64,000 nt of DNA, from contig NC_092654.1 of the NCBI RefSeq assembly GCF_032118995.1, positions 2,542,001 to 2,606,000 of the forward strand. Reading direction: 5' to 3'. Below, in pieces: positions 55,565 to 64,000 of the stretch; within the stretch, counting starts at the first letter, position 1, and the number at the start of each line of letters is the position of its first letter. Origin of the DNA: Asterias amurensis. Taxonomy: Eukaryota; Echinodermata; Asteroidea; Forcipulatida; Asteriidae. The notes beneath the pieces were generated by a model. The model was not told the DNA's origin and searched no databases. It saw only the letters and a program-made list of their open reading frames with translations. The position numbers and the translations under genes were made by a program.

Positions 55565-56455
55565 AAAGGACCAATTTCATATAGCTGCTTAGAAGCCCAA
55601 TAAGTACCTTTAAGCAATGCAAAGTTTTGCTTACCAGAATAAGGTCAGCAGCCAAAATGGCATATCACATGTAACATCTGTGACTGGCATCCTGCTCATT
55701 TTCGCCTAGCCGTAAAGTTGTTACTTAGTATTTTATACTTAAACAGCTCTATGAATTGGGTCCCAAGTTAGAGGACTATAGTCCAGATTAGACTCGATGA
55801 GGTCCTTTGAGCTCTTTGTGCATGATCCATACCTGATACTCCTGGTGTAAAGGCCGAGTCACACTGCAGCGATAACGAAAACGATAACAATCACGACGCA
55901 AAGAGAGCGCATTCTATTGGTTGAATTGCTCATCACGCAGAATACGCACATGCTTATTCAACCAATAGAATGCGTTCTCTTTGCAATGTGATCGTGTTCG
56001 TTATCACTATCGCTGTAGTGCGACTCTGCCTTAACTAGGCCTATTCCTGAGATCTCAATCGCTTCTTACTGCTGCAGAAAAAAAATATAATAACCTGATT
56101 AAAACCAAAAAACCAGTAGGATTTCAAACTTTGAATGGGGGGGGGGGGTTTGGTGTAACACCATGTAAAATGTCTTCTGAGTAGTGTTGGTTCTGAAACC
56201 AACCACCGGTTCTTTTGAGAACAACACTACTCAAAAGAGATGTTCACAAGGTGTTACCGCAATTTTTAAAAACTCAGAACTCTGATTGTCTAGGTTTGGG
56301 TGTGAGCCATGCACTCTGAATATTCCAGGGACTGATTTCACAAAGATATAAGACTATAGTCTTATCTGAAGTTAGGACCACTAACTAGTCTCTACTCTCT
56401 ATGCTTTGCCTATAAGACTAGTCCCAAGTTAGGACAAGTTTTGTGAAATAGACCC
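55565..56455. repeat. Composite repeat segment, copy 2
   Basis: A complete GCTTAAGCA foldback (55570-55765), GTCCAGATTAGACTCGATGA, the paired GGTTCTTTTGAGAAC part, and an AGTTAGGAC foldback at 56330-56450. Same order as 48560-49140. Confidence 0.6.
55851..56031. mobile_element. 181-bp palindromic MITE inserted in composite repeat copy 2
   Basis: Starts AGGCCGAGTCACACTGCAGC and ends in its near reverse complement. TAA flanks both sides. The corresponding site in copy 1 (near 48750) lacks it. The long arms pair over most of their length around CATTCTATTGGTTGAAT. A 3-bp TAA duplication fits PIF/Harbinger-type elements (inferred). Confidence 0.7.
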
Positions 56456-56739
56456 TATCCCATAAGCCTTTTTGAGGTATAGCAGACGTGATACGCATGC
56501 GTCACACGCCGTGACTGATGCCACGCTCACCATGTTGGTGGTCATTAGATTTACGCGTAAACACCGCGTCGCCTAAAATGCGCACTTCTTTCTGATGCAG
56601 ATTTAGAAAATTCATTGCACCATCTTCTCCAGTAATTTTAAAAGAATTGCGACTTGACTCATCTTTAACCTGATTCTTTGCCCCAAGTCTTTTGTCAGTG
56701 TTCTTGGTTTACCACATCAGCTGGAAAATGACAACTTTT

Positions 56740-57400
56740 ACTTTACCTTTGGTATAATATGACCTCGGAATTATATTTTTGGCTGAAGTCCAGGAAGTTG
56801 CTGTTGTTCTGTAATGAAAACAAAATAATAGAAACATTAGCACCTATGAAAAAGAGTGGCTTATGAGCTGTGGGAGAAAGTGGTTATCTTTGTCACATGC
56901 CAGATTTATTTGACCTTAACCCTTAGGTAAGGTATCAAAGGTACATACACCTTTGATACCTTACCTAATTGTAATACTTAGCCATGGTTGGAGTCACAGG
57001 GTTTCTTCTAATGCTGTAAAAAAAACACACACAAAAACACAACATTAGCACTTGTAAAAGAAGTGGCAAGAAAGCTGTGAAAAAAGTGGTTACCTTTGTC
57101 TGACCTTACCCCTAATACTTTACCGGGGTCAATTTCACAAAAAGTTAAGACTAGTCTTATCTTGTGTTAGGAAGAGTTACTCGTCCTGGGGCCAGCTATT
57201 TGTTTTAGGACTATGTCCTAACTCTTTGTGAAATTCACCCCGGGATACTTTACTTAACCTGACCATGGTTGAAGTCATGTTCATTTCTTTTTCTGTGGAA
57301 AACAAAAAGAAACATTAGCACCTGTAAAAAAAGCGGTTAGAAGCTGTGAAGAAAAGTGGTTAGCTTTTTCTTACCCCTAATACTTAACCATGATACTTAA
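56740..57400. repeat. Three diverged tandem blocks
   Basis: Each block has AAACATTAGCACCTGTAAAA, then AAGCTGTGAAAAAAGTGGTT, then CCATGGTTGAAGTCA or a variant (blocks near 56810, 57045, 57305). An AGTTAGGAC foldback interrupts the second at 57125-57245. Confidence 0.55.
56923..56968. repeat. Perfect 20-bp hairpin with 6-base loop
   Basis: TTAGGTAAGGTATCAAAGGT, loop ACATAC, exact reverse complement. It sits in the first of the three diverged blocks. Confidence 0.9.
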
Positions 57401-57496
57401 CCATTACTGCAGTCAATGTACTTCCGGTAGTGTCACTTCTTCTGGAGCCCATCTGTCCCCAGGTCACGCACCAGTGGTAGATTCTTCACAATTACT

Positions 57497-57618
57497 TAGT
57501 CTTGGCTCAAGTGGTTACATTTTTAAATGTTTCAATGTTTTTGTATTGTTTCATTTTGCAAAGATGTTTGAGGCGAACAACTGAAAATCAGACACTTGAA
57601 ACCAAGACTAAGTAAATA
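57497..57618. repeat. Foldback repeat
   Basis: TTACTTAGTCTTGGCTCAAG pairs with ACTTGAAACCAAGACTAAGT at the other end; about 120 bp. Confidence 0.55.
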
Positions 57619-59154
57619 CATTACCTGATGACTACCCTGTTAAACAAAACGCAGTTAGTCTACTTTCTGGGCCTGAATTCTGCTATTTTTCTAGGCCTCA
57701 CTGACTCACCATTATACTTACATACCTCTCACTTATACATTCTTTACACAGGATCTGCATCTCCAAGACGTCAGGACCAGGTTGAAAAGTGTTGCAAGAC
57801 TCTGACATTTGCTTTTAGTAAGTTGTCACTTCTCTCTTCTCTTCAATTTTATTAGTCGCAGCGCTTTTGTTTGCAATTTTTATCAAACTTTTATCAAAAT
57901 ATTTGGCCTAAGTGACTGCATGGTTAGCTTTCTTCATATAGGTCTGTGTTCAAGATGGGTTTCCCCTAAACATGGTTATAAAGTTTAATTTCGGTATTTA
58001 TTTATCTTTACTGATTTTATGTATGTATATTGTCTGGGTCATAAATTAAAAAATTTAAGTACTTTATCAGACCAAAAAGAAGAAGAGTGCTATACCCTTA
58101 AAGCCATGGACCCTTTCGGTACAGAAAAAAAAAAAAGTTCACAGATTTACAAATAATTTACAGGGTTTACAGATGGTAATGGTGAAAGACTTCTCTTGAA
58201 ATATTAGTCCATGAAATGCTTTACTTTTTGAGAAAACGGTAAAACAATATAAATTCTCGTTAACGAGAATTACGGATTTGTTATAAACACATGTCATGAC
58301 ACGGCGAAACGCGCGAAAACAGGAGTGGGTTTTCCCGTTATTTTCTCCCGGCTCCGATGTCCGATTGAGCCTAAATTTCCACAGGATTGTTATTTTATAT
58401 ATAAGTTGCGATACACGAAGTGTGGGACTTGGACAATACTGTTTACCGAAAGTGTATAATGGCTTTAAACTTATTTATATAAATCCTCCTTCAAGGATAA
58501 GCAATTTATAAGCAATTGACTGTGAGGGGGAGGGGCACAAATTTTTGAGATCTTTACATCACAAATATCAAAGATAATTTAGCATTTCTAAATTATTCAG
58601 TAAATATTCCTTTTTTTCTAAATTAACATTGTTTTTGTAATTTATTGATGTTCTCCTGTTTATTTGAACTTATCCAAATAATCTTTTTTTAGTATTTCCG
58701 ACAAGAATTTGTATCAACTTAAATTCAATGACACAATTATTTTGTCAGCACAATTGCATTGTTTGCATAAGTGCTGACAGAAGGTATGGGGTTGCATCTA
58801 CTTTGACATGCAGAAGGATGGAGGGATTGTGCTTTGGTTCAGTTAAGATTTTAAAAAGTTAAGCATGTTATACCTAATTGCTTTATGGCAACAGAATAGT
58901 AAACATGACAATGTGGATCCATTAGCTTCAACAACCCAGAAAATTTCCATTGACTTAAAAATAGAAAATATGTACAGCATCACTGGCCACGACCAACATG
59001 CTACTAGAAACCAAAAAGCATCACTAGAGTCCACACGGACAACTTAAGGACAACATTGACAAGTATCTGTACATCAAGGGGGTCTGAGACATGGGGAGGA
59101 AACGGGTTAGCTGGTCCCCCACCTTTATAAGATGTCCCCAAGTTCTTGTCTTAC

Positions 59155-59294
59155 CTTTGTAAAACTCCACATCGTCAGAAAAACCAATACCACACACTCC
59201 ATCGAAACCTTCAACTTCACTGACAGCCAGAATCTTCAATATCACACATTCCATAGACACCTTCATTCAACACACAACAGCTCAGAAAGAAAGC
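59155..59294 (-). ncRNA. Candidate exon of a spliced non-coding transcript
   Basis: On the minus strand, TAATTTGCAG|GC at 59295 and AAAG|GTAAGA at 59154 bracket 140 bases. A longest frame of 36 codons starts inside (MKVSMECVILKILAVS...) but resembles nothing known. An upstream partner could be the segment ending at the donor GAT|GTAAGA (60265). This is splice-signal evidence only. Confidence 0.25.
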
Positions 59295-59439
59295 CTGCAA
59301 ATTACAAATAAGTATTTAGTTAAACTCCTGGGTCAAATTAAGCAATTAAGTTTTTGACTCAAACCTCAAAACAAATGTTTAAATTTGTAAACAAATTAAT
59401 ATAAAAAAATATAAAACAAATATTAAAAAGAAATTTTTG

Positions 59440-59770
59440 TTAATGACAATTAACAAAACAATAAGCAACAAAAAAATAGACAACACAATCAAACAACAAA
59501 GCAACAGCGAAACAAAAACCTAAAAAAAGCAACACAAATACAATACGAAACAAACAACAACAAGAAACACCAAAACAAAACAAAAACGCCATCAAAATCA
59601 ACACTAAAAGAACAATAAAAAAACAAAAACAACACATGGAACGAAAACACACTAACAAAACAGCACAAAAATAAACAACAACAATAAAACAACAATAAGC
59701 ATCAACCAACAACAATACAAAAGTAAACAAACCACGAAACAAAAACAAAACAAAATCAACTCACGAAAAA
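59440..59770. repeat. A/C-rich strand-asymmetric low-complexity stretch
   Basis: About 330 bases made almost wholly of A and C on the plus strand (AACAAC, AAAACA words), with few G or T. The long minus-strand frame it produces is Phe/Val/Cys-rich and spurious. Confidence 0.85.
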
Positions 59771-60282
59771 AATCCCTATTCTTCCAGCGCCACCGCTTAT
59801 CACTCGTTATGAAATAAAATAGTATATTATTTACTCAAATAATCCCCCCGCCCCCCAAAGAAAAGAAATAAAAACCACCCCCAAAAAGTCCACTCCAAGC
59901 TGAAACAATGGCGGTGCGCACTGCACAGAAAAAAATACACACACAATAGTCTGAATTGGGTCTCCGCCCCCCCCCCCCCCGCGTCGCTGCCAAACCGCCA
60001 TCACACATCTTCCATCGCGCACCCACCATGCAATAGAGAAATGACCGCACCACACATGTTTTAAAAAAAAGATGGCGACGAAGTCGGCTGAGAGGGCAAA
60101 ACCATGGAGGGCAAAATCAAGACAAACCTTTTCTCGGGCAGCAACCTCCCACCACCGAACAACCCCCCCCCCCCCCGAAAATTATTTCAGAAGGACTGTT
60201 ATAAAATTAATTATACTGAAATATGACTACAACAACATTATTCTTCTAACCTAAGTTTATCTTACATCGAGTGTACAGGCTG

Positions 60283-60482
60283 TGTGCTGCCATCCCTCGT
60301 TGGGGTCCCTTCAGTACAAAGGCCCTGCCGTGCACGCCCACCTTTGCTCGAACGCCTCTTCCTTGGTCCAGTCCAAGACGCTCTCACATACAGCAATTTG
60401 TTTCACTTCAAGGCAGATGTTATTGCCTCTAATAGGTATAGTTCAGTTCTTTGGATGGTCCCAGAACGGGCAATAAAAACAT
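60283..60482 (+). other. GC-rich open segment, possible terminal exon
   Basis: After GAGTGTACAG a frame of 66 codons stays open to TAA (VGVPSVQRPCRARPPLLERL ... SSVLWMVPERAIKT). Base composition is much more GC-rich than its surroundings. No family recognised. The opposite strand is also partly open and carries a splice donor, so the sense strand is uncertain. Confidence 0.2.
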
Positions 60483-60759
60483 AAAGTTAGTTTCATGTAA
60501 AGAAAAATTTTAAGTTTTGTGAGAAAAGCGGCGTCCAAATCCTCAAAGTTGAAGAGGTCTGGCCATGTTGTTCGTCATGCTCCTTAATGATTAACTGCAT
60601 TGGGTTGTATAGGCACTTAGTTCTTGTTGTTTCTGTCGTAAAGGGCAGTTCGAAAACAGCGGTCTTAACTCATTTGCATATCAAGAAAAGCTTTCACGAA
60701 AGTATGTAAGATTTCCACAGGTGCAAAAGTTAAGCCCGCCCATTTTGCTCCTTGCTCTT

Positions 60760-61290
60760 CTATAGACGGCCATTTTATGGTGAAACAGCCAAGCTCGAAA
60801 AAATGCATTAAGTTGAGAAAAGCAAGTACAGAGATAGGCCTAAACTTTTTTTGCCATGAAAACGGGTCGAAAATGTAAAGAGGCAGATATATGAGGACAT
60901 GTTATATTCACATCCATGCATATGCCTTTGAAACGTTCATTAATAATGTTTAAAAATCCCCTTAAATTTTACAAGAAGCTATCTTGCTTCTAAATTTATT
61001 GTCGAGTTGCGCTGTTCTGCCATGAAATGGCCGTGGACTTCACGTGCGTTGTTTGGTCGATCTGTATGTGGCATTATGCAAATCTCAGGAATTCATTTTT
61101 ATCTTGGTTGAAGTTGTTTTCTCCATTGCATTGTTGAAGCAATTGTTGCTTTATGAAAGCTTAGTGTCGTCAAAAAGAGCTGCAATGTATTTTTTTCTTT
61201 GCAGACCTGGCTGCCCACCATTTTGTAATTCTTTAGAGCCAGTGTTTTATTTTATTCAGTGGGCAGCCAGAGTAGCAATAGACAAACTAA
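60760..61290. repeat. Inverted repeat around GGCCATTT, followed by a hairpin
   Basis: GACGGCCATTTTATGGTG (60768) pairs with CCATGAAATGGCCGTGG (61020). A further stem, CTGGCTGCCCAC with GTGGGCAGCCAG, lies at 61207-61270. The plus-strand frame over this part shows no domain. Confidence 0.5.
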
Positions 61291-61469
61291 AATAACCACA
61301 CACAACATGTAATTTAATGTGCCAACATAAAAGTTTATTTACATAACCTCGTTGATTCATAAATAAACGCAATACTTCAACAATATTTGTTTGATAGTAA
61401 GATAAAACTTCTAATAATATGGTACATAAACTCTGGTTAGCATGTGACGAGATTCATGGACACACAGTG

Positions 61470-61660
61470 CCCAATTTCATAAAGCTGTTAAAATAATTCT
61501 CCTCAGTAAATATTTTTGCTAAGGAACAATTGAGTGGGGTACCAGTAGCAACAACAAAGTAAACTGTATTGTGTTTTGGCTGCTAACCTGTGTCTCCTTA
61601 ACAAAATATTTGCAAGTTTGTTTTTGCTTTGTAAATGTTTTATGAGATTGGGTCCTAAAT
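61470..61660. repeat. Foldback MITE-like repeat (GCTTAAGCA family, diverged)
   Basis: CCCAATTTCATAAAGCTGTT at the left and TTTATGAGATTGGGTCC at the right. Confidence 0.6.
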
Positions 61661-62179
61661 TAACGGGAAATGATTATCACATACAGTGACATCAGTAATT
61701 GTTCGTAGGCATAAAGGGTAACCCTGTATACTAGCCCGCGGGTAAAACTGTGTTTATTTTAATGGATGTTCTACACTTTGCACTTCACTTTTGTTTGGGA
61801 AGTAAAATCAAGTCCAGAGAAGGATTAACACAATGACGGTTTATAAAACGTAAAGTGAGGAAAACAAACATGAAAAACAGTAACCTGTAAAACTATATTA
61901 ATTTAAAACAATATTTTGAAAACAATTTATGACAATTCGACGCTGTCGTCACATATGGCATAACTATGGAAACTGCAACTCACATCGTACAAATGAATAG
62001 AAATGAAAACATCCGAGTCATAGACCTTAAAAATAACCGTATAACATTCATTTTCATGTTTTGTTTTAAAACAAATATCTTTTTTTACCGAGTATAAATT
62101 GAATAAAGTAACACAACAAATGGCTAAAAACTAATTCAGAATGGCGTATATGCAGACTGCATGCTCGAACAACTCCCAG

Positions 62180-62660
62180 AGCCCAATTTCATAGAGCAGC
62201 TTAAGCACCAAAAATAGCTAAACTCAACACGATCATGCTTACCATAATAAGGTTACCAGTCAACAATATAGCATGTAAAATTAACTTGACTGGTATCCTG
62301 CGCACTTGTGCTCAGCATAAACCAAAATTAAGCACTCTTTTCTTTATAAGCAGCTCATTAAAATTCCTGAGTCAGGCTGACCCGGAAAGGGATTTAAAAT
62401 TGGATTAGCCTCGGTGTCCGCATCAGGTTGACCCATTTCTGGGTCACATACTGACCCAGAAATGGGTCCTGCCCAAAGGGACCTGGATCAATTCTTACCA
62501 GGACCTGCTTAAGTATCATTCTGCTAAGCAAAAATTAGCAGAATACCAGTCACAAATTGTACGTGTGACGTTGTGTTTTGGCTGGTAACCTTATTATGAT
62601 AAGCATACTTTTGTTGTGCTTAGCTTAAGTTATACTTGTAGTAGCTCTATGAAATTGAGC
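62180..62660. repeat. GCTTAAGCA foldback copies flanking a GGGTCA repeat
   Basis: A foldback (62180-62360) is followed by a GGGTCA/TGACCC repeat (62360-62505), then by another foldback part that closes at GTAGCTCTATGAAATTGAGC. This looks like one repeat inserted into or beside another. Confidence 0.55.
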
Positions 62661-62664
62661 ACAG

Positions 62665-64000
62665 GAGTTTTATTTTTTAGAGCGTCCAGTAGTTACTCAG
62701 ATCCATGATTTGTACACAACAGCTGCAATAAGTTACAAAAAACAGAGACAGATTTTTTTCAAAACAAAGGAACATTCTACACAAAATCTGCATTCGTATA
62801 GAAATTATCGAATTAAAAACAAACAAAAATTCCTCCAACGATTTAAAATAAATCTGATAGACTTGTTAGTTTATATAAAGAATTGCTGCACACCAAAATT
62901 AACTGAGTATAAACAATAATGTATAGCGTTATTATTTACAAGAGGTAAGTTTTTAAAGAACCTGCAAAACTCCAATCTGAGAGAAAATTAATCGATGAAA
63001 AATTCAAAAACTTACATTATTTCTTCTTTCTCCAATAACCACAAATTTGAGAATGCTGATTCTTAGACACTTTATTAGTAAATCAATTAACATTTTACAC
63101 TTTCAGGCTAGTCCTTAATCTTTGTACCATTTTTTAAATACCACTTTTTGTTTAAATAGCCGCTTTAAATTCATAGCCCGTTTTACTTTATACGACTTGA
63201 CAACCATTATTTCAGTGACAATGTTTCGACAAAAAGCAAAAGTTTTCATTACTAATGGTAAAAGCTCAAACGATATGCCTTGATTTCTTTACAATTCTTA
63301 TCACTTTAAACAAAGCAGCACCAGCTCAAAATAAATCAACATTTGGCAATATGCAAGACTTCCCGCCCCTTTTTCATAGAGAAAACATGCATTTAATCTT
63401 GTAAAGGTATCAACAAGGGACCAACCAAATTATTCAAAATGTTTCAGGTCGTCGACCGATACATCGAAACGTTCGATACATCGAAACGTTTCTTTGAGAA
63501 GCCCTCCCTTCTCCCGAAAGTAGTGCTTATCAACCAACATTATAGATTGATGCACGTTGTTCAATCATTCAACATATTACAGGCATTTCAACATTGTAAG
63601 TGATTTCTGATCCTCCCCAATCGTATCTTCTATTGTGACGGGTGATGTTAAAATTGGACGGCCCCGAAACTCCGACAGTCCGCTTGGACTGAGGGCGCCC
63701 TTCTCAATTTTCCTTAATTCAGAACTAGGGCCCTTGTCGAAACCACGGCTTCCGCTCCAGATTCGGCTCAGGCTAGCTTGAGTGGCCCCGCGTTGTTTTG
63801 AAGTACGACGTGTTCGGGGCTTCAGACGAGAGAACAGACCCTGAAGCCGAAGCCGAATCCAAAGCCGAAGCCGTGGATTAGAAAAGGGCCTATGTTAAGG
63901 CTCAGAGTGAATTATAAAACCAATGAGGGAATACTCTTGCATACAACAATATAAACAACATTTCTTTTTTTAAAAAAATACCCAGAAGGTTGAAACTGCG
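62665..64000. other. AT-rich intergenic end of window
   Basis: No gene. A GAAGCC/GGCTTC foldback lies at 63728-63892, and a short direct repeat GATACATCGAAACGTT occurs twice at 63457-63490. Confidence 0.5.

Noticed and set aside
59440-59748. 102-codon Phe/Val/Cys-rich minus-strand frame that looks like a membrane protein
   Set aside because: It is the translation of an A/C-only low-complexity strand; the hydrophobicity is a composition effect.

Overview
The window comes from an echinoderm, very probably a forcipulate starfish close to Asterias. Two genes support this. One is a long minus-strand gene of many small exons that encodes the centrosome and ciliary transition-zone protein CEP290. 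The other is a plus-strand two-coding-exon gene for a relaxin-like gonad-stimulating peptide (RGP), the starfish gonad-stimulating hormone; its B chain and cysteine spacing match starfish RGPs. The remaining sequence is AT-rich and full of short foldback (MITE-like) repeats, tRNA-derived SINE-like repeats and tandem repeats.

Positions 1-31.6 kb: CEP290. I located 47 coding exons from the start codon (30269) to an exon ending at 418. They join in frame into about 2357 residues of coiled coil. Only roughly the last 120 residues (by comparison with human CEP290, about 2480 residues) lie beyond base 1. A non-coding first exon probably ends at 31538. Exon 17 is tandemly copied: one extra 75-bp copy is open, in phase and bounded by good splice signals, and a second copy is decayed. 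An intron holds 17 exact-length copies of a 62-bp minisatellite.

Positions 31.6-46.1 kb: a head-to-head intergenic gap of about 2 kb, then the RGP locus. A TATA box at 33683 is followed by an ATG-free stretch ending in a strong splice donor at 33873. A splice acceptor lies six bases before the RGP start codon at 44501, so an intron of about 10.6 kb is inferred. Five full palindromic CREs (TGACGTCA) were found by eye in the window, all inside this interval, together with a triplicated TACGTCA/CCAAT module.

Positions 46.1-64 kb: no gene I can name. This part holds dispersed foldback repeats, a pair of duplicated composite segments, two tandem copies (plus a partial one) of a 0.7-kb unit that looks like CRE-CCAAT-TATA-first exon-splice donor (50.6-52.6 kb), and some splice-signal-bounded segments that could belong to non-coding transcripts. 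CEP290 and RGP have no known functional link; their proximity is reported as layout only. All positions were read by eye and no database search was run.
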